From Ponticoccus alexandrii (GTDB lineage: Bacteria; Pseudomonadota; Alphaproteobacteria; Rhodobacterales; Rhodobacteraceae): DNA of 64,000 nucleotides. The notes beneath the pieces were generated by a model that was not told the DNA's origin, ran no database searches, and worked only from the letters and a program-made list of their open reading frames with translations. Position numbers and translations under genes: made by a program. The stretch lies in the NCBI RefSeq assembly GCF_016806125.1, contig NZ_CP047166.1, forward strand, positions 3,472,001 to 3,536,000. Direction: 5' to 3'. Below, piece after piece: positions 8,452 through 17,128 of the stretch (position 1 is the stretch's first letter; each line of letters begins with the position of its first letter).

Positions 8452-9944
8452 GCTTTCTTGCGGCTGTCGATGAAGCGCTTTTTCAGCGTCGGGCCGACAA
8501 CCACGGCGACGGTCAGCGCCACGAGGATCAGGCTGGTCCAGTTCTGGAACAGCACCATCGGGTCGCCGCGTCCGATCCGCAGGGCAAGGCGCAGGTTCTC
8601 TTCGGCGAAGCCGCCAAGGATCAGGCCCAGCACGACGGGCGGCAGCGGGAACTTGAGCCGGTCCATCACCCAGCCGATCGCACCGAAGCCAAGCATCAGG
8701 TAGACGTCGAACATGCGGCCATGGATCGAATAGACGCCGATCAGCATGAGCACGATGATCACCGACCCCAGAAGCGGACGCGGCAGGTTCAACAGGCGGG
8801 CGAAGGAGTTGGTCGCCAGCGAGCCGCCCAGCAGGACCAGAAGGATCGCGCCGAACAGGAACTGCCACATGAAGCCGAAGACGATGTCCGGGTTGTCGCG
8901 GAACAGCATCGGCCCCGGCTGCAACCCGTGCACCAGCAGGCCACCCAGCATGACCGCCGCCACGGCGGTGCCCGGGATGCCCAGCGTCAGTGCGGGGATC
9001 AGCGCCGATGCGGTGTCGGCGTTGTTGGCGACCTCGGCGGCGGCGACGCCCTCGGGTTCGCCCTCGCCCCATTTCTCGGGGTTCTTCGAGGTGCGGCGCG
9101 CCTCGTTATAGGACATGAAGGCCGCCATCGAGCCGCCCGCGCCGGGCAGGATGCCGATCCAGATGCCAAGGAAGGACCCGCGCAGCCAGGTCTTCCAGTA
9201 TTTCATGCGCGGCAGCGCCTTCCAGATCGGCTCGGTCCCCAGTTTGGAACTGTTGACACCACCGGTCTTGAGCGGCGTTTCCAGCAGATCGATCACCGGC
9301 GGCAGCGCGTAGAGGCCGACCAGCAGGATCACGATGTTGATGCCGTCGAGCATTTCGAGCTGGCCAAAGGTGAAGCGGTCATTGCCATAGATCGGGTCAG
9401 AGCCGATCACCGAAACGAAGACCCCGAAACAGGCCGAGATCAGGCCCTTGATCGGGTTGCCGCCCAGCAGGAAGATGATCGAGGCGAGGCCGAAGACCGC
9501 AACCCAGAACACCTCTGACGGGCCGAAGAGCAGCGTCACCTTGCTGAGAGGCGGCGCCAGCAGCATCAGCGCAAAGGCTGAGGCGATGCCGCCGATGGAC
9601 GAGGACACAACCGCGACCTGAAGCGCAAAGCCGCCCTCACCCTTCTGCGCCATCGGGTAGCCGTCAAAGGTCGTGGCAACGGCGGCAGGCGTCCCGGGAA
9701 TGCGCAGCAGCACGGCGGGAATGGCGCCGCCATACATGGCGCCGTTATAGATGCCCGCCATCAGGCCGAGCGCGACAAGAGGCTCAAGACCGAAGGTGAA
9801 GGGCACGAGGACAGAGATCGCCATGGTCGCCGACAGGCCCGGCATGGCGCCGACGACGATGCCCGCGATCACGCCGATCACGACAGCGACAAAATTCGTC
9901 CAGGCGAAGACATCCGGCAGGGCATGGAGAAGATCGGAATACAT
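8448..9944 (-). CDS. tctA: TTT transporter large permease TctA
   Basis: A complete 498-aa TctA. It shows GAMPGLSATMAISVLVPFTF near the N terminus, YGGAIPAVLLRIPGTPAA, GILPGAGGSMAAFMSYNEAR and EGVAAAEVANNADTASALIP; the last two match motifs of the partial TctA at the window start. About eleven hydrophobic segments. It begins 3 bp after tctB ends and overlaps the amidohydrolase downstream. Confidence 0.95.
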   Translation of the reverse strand: MYSDLLHALPDVFAWTNFVAVVIGVIAGIVVGAMPGLSATMAISVLVPFTFGLEPLVALGLMAGIYNGAMYGGAIPAVLLRIPGTPAAVATTFDGYPMAQKGEGGFALQVAVVSSSIGGIASAFALMLLAPPLSKVTLLFGPSEVFWVAVFGLASIIFLLGGNPIKGLISACFGVFVSVIGSDPIYGNDRFTFGQLEMLDGINIVILLVGLYALPPVIDLLETPLKTGGVNSSKLGTEPIWKALPRMKYWKTWLRGSFLGIWIGILPGAGGSMAAFMSYNEARRTSKNPEKWGEGEPEGVAAAEVANNADTASALIPALTLGIPGTAVAAVMLGGLLVHGLQPGPMLFRDNPDIVFGFMWQFLFGAILLVLLGGSLATNSFARLLNLPRPLLGSVIIVLMLIGVYSIHGRMFDVYLMLGFGAIGWVMDRLKFPLPPVVLGLILGGFAEENLRLALRIGRGDPMVLFQNWTSLILVALTVAVVVGPTLKKRFIDSRKKA

Positions 9945-9947
9945 GGT

Positions 9948-10409
9948 TCAACGCCCCCAGAGACGGCCGGTGGGGAAGTCCTGCGACATCCCGAAATCAA
10001 AGATCGCCCAGATCGTGCCGACGACGATCACGGTCGCGATCAGCAGGCCAACAGGGCTGCGATAGCCAAAGGTCCACGCGACCAGCGGGATCGTCACGGC
10101 GGTGCTGATGTAGAAGCCGACGAAATCGCAGGCCAGCGCGTAGCTGACGATCATCAGGAAGGCCCCGATCACCCGCTTGGGCGATGTGGTCATGGGCGCG
10201 GCGTCTTCGCCGGCGCTGGCCTTGCGCTGATCGGCAAGCAAGAGGAACACCGACAGCACGATCAGGCCGATCAGCATGGCGGCGGGCAGCAGCGCGGAAA
10301 TCGCGCGCAAATCAAAGGTTGGAACAAGGAACCCGGCGGCGACCACGATGATGCCGATCGCAGTCAGGGTCTCGGGCCTTGTCAGGCAGGAATTACGGCT
10401 CTCGGGCAT
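9948..10409 (-). CDS. tctB: TTT transporter small permease TctB
   Basis: About 153 aa from the ATG at 10409 (MPESRNSCLTRPETL), preceded by an AAGG Shine-Dalgarno; a longer in-frame start at 10502 is less likely. Four predicted membrane helices, for example TAIGIIVVAAGFLVP and VIGAFLMIVSYALACDFVGFYI, fit the low-conservation TctB family. The position between tctC2 and tctA supports the call. Confidence 0.85.
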   Translation of the reverse strand: MPESRNSCLTRPETLTAIGIIVVAAGFLVPTFDLRAISALLPAAMLIGLIVLSVFLLLADQRKASAGEDAAPMTTSPKRVIGAFLMIVSYALACDFVGFYISTAVTIPLVAWTFGYRSPVGLLIATVIVVGTIWAIFDFGMSQDFPTGRLWGR

Positions 10410-10506
10410 GGGATTGCCTTCGGTATGAGGGGTGAGAGGTCTGAGGGACGAGGCCCTCGGCGACTGGGTGGCATGAGGGGGGCTCTCCCCCCTCACGCAC
10501 ATGGCC

Positions 10507-11460
10507 TCAGTTCCAGGGGGTGGTCTGCCACACGCTGTTGGCGAGGTCGTAGAGGTCCGAGGTCAGCTGCTTGAACTCCTCGCCGGTCACAACTTCGACC
10601 GGGTTGGCGGTCGCGGCCATGGCATCGAGGAATTCCTGATCGTCGGACAGCTGCGAGAAGGCGTCGATCAGCTTGGCCTGCACGTCCTCGGGCAGACCGG
10701 CGGGCGCGATGAAGCCGCGCATGGAGCCGTTGACGAGGTCCAGCCCCTGTTCCTGGAAGGTCGGCAGGTCGGGCGCGAATTCCGAACGCTCCCTGGTCGC
10801 GACGCCCAGCACGTTCAGCTGGTCCTGGAATTCCGCCACTTCCGAGATGTTCAGGATGCCCATGGCGACATGGCCGCCCAGCAGTGCGGTCCGTGCCGGG
10901 GCCGAGCCCTTGAACGGGACGATGGTGAACTCGGTATCGGTGGCCTGCTGCAGTTTGATCAGGGCGAAGTGATCGTCGCCGCCGAGGCTCGACATGCCGA
11001 CGGTGATCGCGAGGGGATTGGCCTTGGCCTCTTCCAGCAGCTTGTCCAGCGTGTCGAGACCACTGCGCTTGGAGGTGACGATGACGTTAGGATCGTTCAC
11101 CACGTTGGCCAGGTAGGTAAAGCTGTCGCGGTCGTAGCCGGCCTCGCGGTCGATGGTGCGGGCCATCATGCCCGGCAGGTTGAAGGTGCCCAGCGTGTAG
11201 CCGTCGGGATCGGCATTGGCCGCTTCGGTCACGCCGATCTGGCCCGAGGCGCCGGGCATGTTCTTGACGACAAGGCTGGCGCCCTCGCCAAGGTACTTCT
11301 CGATGAAGGGCGCCGCGGTGCGGGCCATCACATCGGTACCGCCACCGGCGGAATAGCCGACGATCACTTCGATGGGCTTTTCGGGATATTCGGCCAGCGC
11401 CGCCCCTGCAGACAGGATCATCGCACCTGCGATGGCGGTTTTCTTGAAGATGTTGATCAT
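10507..11460 (-). CDS. TctC-type (Bug family) substrate-binding protein 2
   Basis: A 317-aa periplasmic protein. Start placed at 11460 (MINIFKKTAIAG) because GGAGG lies about 6 nt upstream; an upstream ATG at 11478 would include the ribosome site. Signal peptide ends at ALA, then EYPEKPIEVIVGYSAGGGTD. It heads the tctC-tctB-tctA set in the canonical order, so it is the natural partner of this TctBA; the paralogue at 6473-7414 may give a second specificity to the same channel. Confidence 0.92.
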   Translation of the reverse strand: MINIFKKTAIAGAMILSAGAALAEYPEKPIEVIVGYSAGGGTDVMARTAAPFIEKYLGEGASLVVKNMPGASGQIGVTEAANADPDGYTLGTFNLPGMMARTIDREAGYDRDSFTYLANVVNDPNVIVTSKRSGLDTLDKLLEEAKANPLAITVGMSSLGGDDHFALIKLQQATDTEFTIVPFKGSAPARTALLGGHVAMGILNISEVAEFQDQLNVLGVATRERSEFAPDLPTFQEQGLDLVNGSMRGFIAPAGLPEDVQAKLIDAFSQLSDDQEFLDAMAATANPVEVVTGEEFKQLTSDLYDLANSVWQTTPWN

Positions 11461-11487
11461 GTTACTCCTCCGTTTCATGCGGTTGTT

Positions 11488-12168
11488 TCAGTCGTCGAGC
11501 AGGGCGCAGCCGCGTTCCTTGAGCGCGCGGTCGACCCAGGTCCGGTCGTTTGTGCCGGCTTCGATGTCTGCCATTTGCTTGATTTCTTTCGCAGACTTGT
11601 CCTGAGTGGCTTTCAGGATCGTCTCGGCCCCGTCGATGGGCACGCAGAGCACACCGTCGCTGTCGCCGATGACGATGTCGCCGGGATGGATTACCATGCC
11701 GTCGATGGCGATGGGCACGTTCACCTCTCCGGGGCCGTCCTTGTAAGGGCCGCGATGGGTGACGCCCGCCGCCCAGGTCGGCAGGTTGGTTTCGCGGAAA
11801 TTGTCCAGATCGCGGATCGCGCCGTCAATGACAAAGCCGACAACGCCCTTCTTGATCGCATAGGCCAGCATCAGCTCGCCCATCAGCGCGTTGTCCAGCG
11901 CGCCGCCCGCATCGACGACGATCACGTCGCCGGGCACGGCCCGGTCGATGGCCGCGTGCAGCATCAGGTTGTCGCCGGGGCGCGCCTTGACGGTCAGGGC
12001 GACGCCCGCCATGCCACCGGATGTGTGCATCGGGCGCAGGCGCGATCCGGCGGCCGTCATGCGCGACATGCTGTCGGACACGTTGGCGACCGGCAGCTTG
12101 GCGAATTCGGCGACGATCTCGGGGGCGGCGACGCGGTCGCGTTTGAGGATACGGAACCCGGTGGTCAT
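11488..12168 (-). CDS. RraA-family protein, CHA/HMG aldolase-like
   Basis: A 226-aa protein of the RraA fold. It resembles the class II 4-hydroxy-4-methyl-2-oxoglutarate / 4-carboxy-4-hydroxy-2-oxoadipate aldolases more than the RNase E inhibitor. Visible motifs are VSDSMSRM, the loop GDVIVVDAGGALDNALMGELM, and the paired Arg/Asp of VIDGAIRDLDNF that bind substrate and divalent metal. Such enzymes split a 2-oxo acid to pyruvate or oxaloacetate. It starts 2 bp after the dehydrogenase stop, in the same operon. Confidence 0.83.
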   Translation of the reverse strand: MTTGFRILKRDRVAAPEIVAEFAKLPVANVSDSMSRMTAAGSRLRPMHTSGGMAGVALTVKARPGDNLMLHAAIDRAVPGDVIVVDAGGALDNALMGELMLAYAIKKGVVGFVIDGAIRDLDNFRETNLPTWAAGVTHRGPYKDGPGEVNVPIAIDGMVIHPGDIVIGDSDGVLCVPIDGAETILKATQDKSAKEIKQMADIEAGTNDRTWVDRALKERGCALLDD

Positions 12169-12170
12169 GG

Positions 12171-13181
12171 CTATTTCTCCATCGTGGCCGGCTCGGCCTG
12201 TGCGGCGGCCAGCAATTTTCGATTGATGATGCGTTCGGGGGCAACGGGCTGCCCGCCGAGGATCTGGAAGATCCCGCGCACGGCATCGACGCCGACGCGC
12301 GCGCCCGCCTGACGGGTCACGCCGCCGATATGCGGGGTGAGCACGATTTCCGGCACGTCAAAGAACGGATGGTCGGCGGCGGGCGGCTCGGACGCAAAGG
12401 TATCCAGACCGGCCCCGGCCAGATGGCCCGAGCGGATCGCGGCAACCAGGGCAGGCTCGTCGATCAACCCGCCGCGTGCGGTGTTGATGACATAGGCCCC
12501 CTCGGGCATCTGCGCGATGCTGGCGGCGTTCAACAGGCCGCGCGTCTGGTCGGTCAGCGGGCAATGCAGCGAGACGAAATTGGATTGGGGCAGCATCTCC
12601 TCGACAGTGCTGCAACGGGTCACGCCCAGCTCGTCAAAGACGCTGTCGGGCGCATATGGGTCGTAGCCCACGAGGCGCAGGCCCAGACCTTTGGCCATCC
12701 GGCCCGTGGCCTGCGCAATCGCGCCCATGCCGATCAGGCCCAGGGTCGATCCGGCAATCTCGTGCCCCGAAAACCCCGGCTTTTCCCAACGGCCAGCCCG
12801 CAGGCCGGCATCCAGCGGCAGGATCCGCTTGGCCGTCGCCAGCAGCAGCGCAATCGCATGTTCGGCTACGGAAATCGCATTGGCCCCGGTCGCGACCAGC
12901 ACCGGGATGCCCCGGTCGGCTGCGGCCTGAATGTCGATATTGTCGACCCCGACGCCATGCTTCGAGATCACCCTGAGCTGCGGGGCCGTATCCATGACGC
13001 CGGCATCCAGACGGCCCATGCGCGACACAATCCCCTCGGCCCGGGTCTTCTGAAGAAACTCGGAAATCACCGCGCTGTCGGCATAGGCCGGGGTATGCAC
13101 CGTCTCATACCCGTGATCCGCAACCAGCTGGGCGGCGGACGGATCGAGGTCAGGCCCCGTAACGAGGATTGTCTTGCTCAT
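12171..13181 (-). CDS. D-2-hydroxyacid dehydrogenase (phosphoglycerate dehydrogenase-like)
   Basis: About 336 aa from the ATG at 13181 (MSKTILVTGPDLD), with a GGAGA Shine-Dalgarno; the longer frame from 13253 lacks homologous character. It has the NAD-binding GMGAIAQATGRMAKGLGLRLVGYD-type Rossmann motif (begins near LGLIGMG), the Arg in INTARGGLIDE, the Glu of the active-site relay in the DTFASEPP segment, and the catalytic His in LTPHIGG. It reduces or oxidises a 2-oxo/2-hydroxy acid with NAD(H). First gene of the minus-strand cluster, divergent from the LysR gene. Confidence 0.87.
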   Translation of the reverse strand: MSKTILVTGPDLDPSAAQLVADHGYETVHTPAYADSAVISEFLQKTRAEGIVSRMGRLDAGVMDTAPQLRVISKHGVGVDNIDIQAAADRGIPVLVATGANAISVAEHAIALLLATAKRILPLDAGLRAGRWEKPGFSGHEIAGSTLGLIGMGAIAQATGRMAKGLGLRLVGYDPYAPDSVFDELGVTRCSTVEEMLPQSNFVSLHCPLTDQTRGLLNAASIAQMPEGAYVINTARGGLIDEPALVAAIRSGHLAGAGLDTFASEPPAADHPFFDVPEIVLTPHIGGVTRQAGARVGVDAVRGIFQILGGQPVAPERIINRKLLAAAQAEPATMEK

Positions 13182-13329
13182 CGCACATGTCTCCACAGCG
13201 TCCCGAATCCTCGGGGCGCGCCATTTCGTGTCTCTGTTTTTCGATTGGCCCACAGCGGTCTCCCGAACCGGCTATGGGTGTCCTCCTTGGGTGGAAACCG
13301 TATCGCCAAGAATGGCTTCACAAAAGCGC

Positions 13330-13346
13330 CTAATTCTGCTTATTAG
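13330..13346. promoter_or_regulatory. Inverted repeat CTAAT-N7-ATTAG, candidate LysR operator
   Basis: A perfect 5-bp dyad separated by 7 bases in the 188-bp divergent region, ending 23 bp before the lysR start codon. Position and A/T-rich symmetry suit a LysR-type autoregulatory site, though it does not contain a strict T-N11-A core. Assignment is inference. Confidence 0.35.
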
Positions 13347-13369
13347 ATTTAGCAAAACTGGATTTGTTG

Positions 13370-14266
13370 ATGGACACGCGGCAACTCAAGACCCTTCTGG
13401 CCATCCATTCCCATGGCACCTTCGCCCAGGCGGCGGACGTGGTCGGGCTGACGCCCTCGGCCGTCAGCCAGCAGGTTCACGCGCTGGAGGACGAACTGCG
13501 TGTGACCATCTTTGATCGCAGCTCCCGCCCACCCAAGGTCACGCCCGGCGGATTGCAGGTCATTGAAATGGCAAGGGATATTCTCCGCCGCGAAGAGGAC
13601 ACCAAGGCCAGCCTGCGGGGCGACCAGATCGCAGGCACGCTGATGCTGGGGTCGGTCCGGTCAAGCGCGCTAAACCTGCTGCCCCGCGCGCTGGTGCAGA
13701 TGCGCCACCGCTATCCGGATCTCAAGCCGAACTTGCGGGTCTCGCTCTCTTCCACGCTCATCGGGGATGTGGCTGCGGGGCGGCTCGATGCCGCCATCGT
13801 CGCGGAACACCTCGGCATTCCCAACACCCTGCGCTGGAGTCCTTTCCTGCGTGAACCGCTCTGGCTGATCATGCCACGCGGCATGAAAGCGAATGATCCA
13901 ATCGAACTTCTGAACACCCGGCCCTACATCCGCTTCCGAAGCGCCGTGCCGCTGGCGAACCTGATCGACACCGAATTGTCCCGTCTCGGCGTTGTAACCA
14001 ATGACGTGGCCGAAATCGACACCATCGGATCGATCGTCACGGGCGTGCGGCAAGGTCTGGGCATATCGGTGGTGCCGCATGTTGCCCTGCAGGAGCCAGA
14101 GGATCTCAACATCATGCGTCTGGCCTTCGGGGTTCCGCAGGTGACCCGCCAGATCGGCATCGTCGAAAGGACAGCTGCGCCGCGCGCTGAAATCATCGCC
14201 CTCCTGCACGCAGTCCTCGCGGACCTTTGCGGCGAATACGGAGTGGTCAGGCCAACACCATCCTGA
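13370..14266 (+). CDS. LysR-family transcriptional regulator
   Basis: A 298-aa regulator starting at ATG 13370 (MDTRQLKTLLAIHSHGTFAQAA), two codons after a possible TTG start. N-terminal winged HTH with the LysR signature (TPSAVSQQVHALEDELRVTIFDR), then a two-lobed effector domain from about residue 90 (GTLMLGSVRSSALNLLP). The gene is divergent from the eleven-gene cluster and is the obvious candidate to control it in response to a pathway metabolite; that role is inference. Confidence 0.9.
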   Translation: MDTRQLKTLLAIHSHGTFAQAADVVGLTPSAVSQQVHALEDELRVTIFDRSSRPPKVTPGGLQVIEMARDILRREEDTKASLRGDQIAGTLMLGSVRSSALNLLPRALVQMRHRYPDLKPNLRVSLSSTLIGDVAAGRLDAAIVAEHLGIPNTLRWSPFLREPLWLIMPRGMKANDPIELLNTRPYIRFRSAVPLANLIDTELSRLGVVTNDVAEIDTIGSIVTGVRQGLGISVVPHVALQEPEDLNIMRLAFGVPQVTRQIGIVERTAAPRAEIIALLHAVLADLCGEYGVVRPTPS

Positions 14267-14529
14267 CATCGTCAGCGTTTGACAAACGCCGTAACGATAC
14301 GTCAGGCCACGATTTCTTTGAAAGCGTCAGTCGGCGGAAGGCCACAGCGCGATTTCACAGATTCCAAGATCTCTCACTTTGAATGCCATCACTTTGAACC
14401 GAGAGAGGTCATGATCTCAATTGGCCGGTAACGGCCACCCGATCATCCTTATGACAAGGTCCGTTTTGGGCCGAATATTACTGCCCTGTCGCCATGGGGC
14501 GCACACATCTTCGCACCAGTATATCCTGC
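14267..14529. other. Gene-free junction between LysR gene and mobile island
   Basis: No convincing gene. It begins with a 15-bp palindrome (GCGTTTG A CAAACGC, 14275-14289) just after the lysR stop. The left end expected for the older Tn7-like element (a TGTCGAATG-like terminus after GTGTG) is not found here, so that end appears to have been deleted. Confidence 0.5.
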
Positions 14530-14728
14530 TTAGGTGTTCAGTCCCGGCATTTGTTGGATCGGGCTGAAGATGAATCTGTCCGGCTCTGAAGTCCAGATCT
14601 TGCAGATGTACTCGTACGGCGTGAGCCCGTTGAGGGTCTTGAGCCGGCGCGCGAAGTTGTATGCTGCGATGAAGTCCGAGAGGTGCGTTCTCAGCTGATC
14701 ATGGCTGTCGTAGTGGAAGCGTTTGCGC
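14530..14728 (-). pseudogene. IS481-family transposase, 3' fragment
   Basis: About 65 codons giving an IS481-type C terminus: KRFHYDSHDQLRTHLSDF, AAYNFARRLKTLNGLTPYEY and the ending IFSPIQQMPGLNT before TAA at 14530-14532. The catalytic core is absent. Its reading frame joins directly, with no intervening sequence, to the remnant tniQ frame at about 14729. An IS481 copy therefore probably inserted in or recombined with the older transposon and removed the rest of it. Confidence 0.75.
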
Positions 14729-15461
14729 TCGGTGAGGCACTGCTCGAACGGGCTGTGGTCTGCGGGGATCATCGGCCGATCCACGACCCAGCCCTAGTGC
14801 TTTCTAAGCTGCGCCGAAAAATCCCTGGCATCTTTGCTAAATTTCTCTGGCGGGAGGCTCACCAGCATGCAGCCATGCTCCGGACAGCTTCTGATCGACG
14901 AGAATTTCCACTGCAGGCGGCGCGGCACACGCCACGATTCAGCTGCAGACGGCGACTCCGCCCTGACACACTCGGGACAGACACGGACCCGCAAGCGTTG
15001 AAAGCTCTGGAGGGAGGCAAATTCGTCTCGCAGTCGGAAATGCCCTTTTCCGAGGTGGCGGACTGACACCCGCTCCAACGCAGCCACGTCGCAACCAGCC
15101 AGCTGCGCCAATTGCTCGATCGCAATCCCCTCCCCGCGGAACAGGGGATCGATCGGAAAGGCAATGTCGCCGCAGAATCTCTGCATGGAGCTTGCGCCGT
15201 TCCGGGCCGCGAGTCGGGACAGCAAAGACGATGCCGGCTCGAACGCGGCATGCCGAACAGTCAGCGGCAACTGAGGAAAGGTATTTCCGGGGATGGCAGG
15301 GAGGCTCTTGGCCAAACGAGACTTCCGGGATCAGACAAAGACAGGAATGTCCTGACTTTACGATCACAAGCTCAACTGGGCAACGCCACTCCGCGTTCTG
15401 GAAGTTCCGCCTGCGGGGTCAGGCATTTGACATAAAAGTCAGTTTTGCCTGACACCCCACA
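14729..15461 (-). mobile_element. Remnant right end of an older Tn7-like element (tandem copy 1)
   Basis: 733 bp that align without gaps to 34385-35117, with about 54 mismatches by hand count (about 93% identity). It holds the 5' part of a tniQ-like gene plus the transposon right end, and stops at the same ...CCCCACA terminus followed by GTGTG. The newer element begins immediately after that GTGTG. The rest of this older element is missing. Confidence 0.85.
14794..15315 (-). pseudogene. tniQ-like gene remnant, truncated by nonsense mutation
   Basis: 173 codons matching the first part of the 520-aa TniQ at 33409-34971. They include the CPEC and CPEHGCML zinc-binding segments. A TAG replaces the Tyr codon after QLRKH. 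Beyond it the old frame continues (GWVVDRPMIPADHSPFEQ) until it is replaced by IS481 sequence at about 14728. Start is a TTG preceded by GGAAG, as in the intact copy. It cannot encode a full TniQ. Confidence 0.85.
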
Positions 15462-15466
15462 GTGTG
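15462..15466. repeat. 5-bp target duplication GTGTG, left copy
   Basis: Lies between the terminal ACA of the older element and the terminal TGT of the newer one. The same five bases follow the newer element's right end at 35118-35122. Tn7-family transposons duplicate 5 bp of target. Confidence 0.8.
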
Positions 15467-15491
15467 TGTCGAATGTCTTGCTAAAGCGACT
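15467..15491 (+). repeat. Left terminal inverted repeat of the Tn7-like element
   Basis: Begins TGTCGAATGTCTTGC and matches the reverse complement of 35093-35117 at 17 of 25 positions, including TGT, the TGTC block at positions 8-11, AAA at 17-19 and GACT at 22-25. Probable outermost TnsB-binding site. Confidence 0.75.
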
Positions 15492-15772
15492 CTCGATGAT
15501 GGGGATCGCCTTAAAACCTTGGTCGCCTCCCCATGCTATGCCACGCATTCCCGACCCAAATGCCAAGCATTTCTGACCCAGAAAGCGCCTCGGTTCAATG
15601 AGCCATTTTGATAGCATGGCACAGGTCCACATCCATCCCACAGCCTGCAAGTCGAGCCGCGGCTCTGGGCCCGCCAAGCACAGAACATCGCGGCCAACCG
15701 TATCAAGCTGGAAGACCACTTCCCCATCAGTTTCAGAAAGAGATCGGCGCCATTTCGTGCTTCAAGATGCTA
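15492..15772. other. Transposon left-end region, no gene seen
   Basis: Non-coding stretch between the left terminus and the 451-aa gene. It probably carries internal TnsB-binding repeats, but these cannot be delimited by eye. An open frame at 15372-15719 crosses the transposon junction and is not credible. Confidence 0.5.
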
Positions 15773-17128
15773 CTATTTTTTTGATCTGGTACTCCGTGGG
15801 GCCCTATAACGCGATCCTGCCCGCCCTATCTCCGCGAAACTCAGTGCAGCGTGACGCGCGCGGTCAATTATGTACCTCGCTTCGTCGAGGCTCTTAAAAA
15901 GCTCTTCAGCGTGATAGCGTCTTTCGGCGCTTTTCTCTTCTGGCTCCGAAGTAACACGACTGAGAACCCCAGGCACGATTTCAACATCGAGTGAGTTTGG
16001 CACACTTGATGAAAATTGGTCTACCCCGCTTAATAAGAGGAAACGATATTCAGTCGAGTTAATATCACCTCGAGGCTCTTCAAATGGAGCATCTCGGATT
16101 ACGAGATCTCGCACAAATCGCCGCCCCGCAGAGTTTCCGTATGTCAACAGACTACCGTCTTCGAAAAGCGCCGCGCAAATCCCGAACCAAGTGGTCGCGC
16201 CTTCCAGCCAGCCATCGAACTCACGCGCCGAGCGCAAAAGATCAAAAGAACCATTGCCCGAGATCGCTAAAATGAGGCCGGCAACGAACTCAGCCTTCAG
16301 GCCTCGATCGCCCCTTTCCTTAAAGTTCAAAATGACCCTATTAAAGCTGCTGATCCGTTCTTCGCGCGATGCAGAAAGCAGCTTCTCCAGATCAATCACA
16401 GGCGATAGTGGTGCTAGGGCCCGAAGCATCTCGGGTTTGATAGAGCCAACTTCGATGGCCGCAGACAAAAACCCAACAATAATCTTGGCCTCTTTCGCCG
16501 AAATCTCCTTATCTCGCGCTATCAGGGACTTGGCCGGAGAGGTCGCCAAACCCATAATGCTCCATGCATTTTTGATTCCGCTCAAGTCTTGGGAGAGATT
16601 TGGATCAGCAGACTGTCCCCGCATCTCTACCCACTCGTGTGCGATCCAATCGACCAGTGCCGAATCATAGCCCCGCTGCACCGCCTGACCGAGCGCCGAA
16701 GATAAGGTGGAGAGCAAAAGGGGATATACGTTTCTTGGGCGCTCAGAGCCCCTTGAGGAGGCGACCCACGCTTCAGCCATTGCTGCACCAGCGACGCACT
16801 TGCCGACTATTCGACTTTGCCTGGCAGGTTCGCTCGAATTTTCGAAGACGGGAGCGAACTCCAGAGGCAAGACGCGAAAGAAGGCGGTGAATGGTCGAAC
16901 ATTAGTATAAGTTGAAACGAAAGCGAAAAAATCGTGCATCTGCTCCTGTGGAATGAAGACGATTGGCGATGCATCCATCTGGTTCTCAGGCCCAACGAGA
17001 ACCACATCGGAGGGCTTCTTAATCGTCGAAATTGACGATCGCGGCAAAACTTGGGGACCGGAAAGAGATTTCCCGAGCCAGTTGACGAATTCCTCACGGT
17101 TGAGGCGAACCTTTTCAATTACGTTCAT
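15773..17128 (-). CDS. Unknown protein of the kinase-helicase operon
   Basis: A 451-aa protein I do not recognise. It appears soluble and mostly helical, with no signal peptide, membrane segment or obvious catalytic motif. The middle (about residues 120-340) is rich in amphipathic helices, and the C terminus is basic (RYRAPRSTRSKK). The ATG overlaps the helicase stop by 4 bp, so it is the third gene of a tight operon with an SF1 helicase and a Ser/Thr kinase. It could be a structural partner or the effector of that module; that is inference. Confidence 0.7.
   Translation of the reverse strand: MNVIEKVRLNREEFVNWLGKSLSGPQVLPRSSISTIKKPSDVVLVGPENQMDASPIVFIPQEQMHDFFAFVSTYTNVRPFTAFFRVLPLEFAPVFENSSEPARQSRIVGKCVAGAAMAEAWVASSRGSERPRNVYPLLLSTLSSALGQAVQRGYDSALVDWIAHEWVEMRGQSADPNLSQDLSGIKNAWSIMGLATSPAKSLIARDKEISAKEAKIIVGFLSAAIEVGSIKPEMLRALAPLSPVIDLEKLLSASREERISSFNRVILNFKERGDRGLKAEFVAGLILAISGNGSFDLLRSAREFDGWLEGATTWFGICAALFEDGSLLTYGNSAGRRFVRDLVIRDAPFEEPRGDINSTEYRFLLLSGVDQFSSSVPNSLDVEIVPGVLSRVTSEPEEKSAERRYHAEELFKSLDEARYIIDRARHAALSFAEIGRAGSRYRAPRSTRSKK

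Noticed and set aside
14275-14289. GCGTTTG-A-CAAACGC palindrome as lysR terminator
   Set aside because: A one-base centre cannot form a stable hairpin loop without breaking the inner pairs, and no T-run follows.
15372-15719. 115-aa minus-strand ORF
   Set aside because: It crosses the exact junction between the two transposons, and its C-terminal part is the transposon end sequence.
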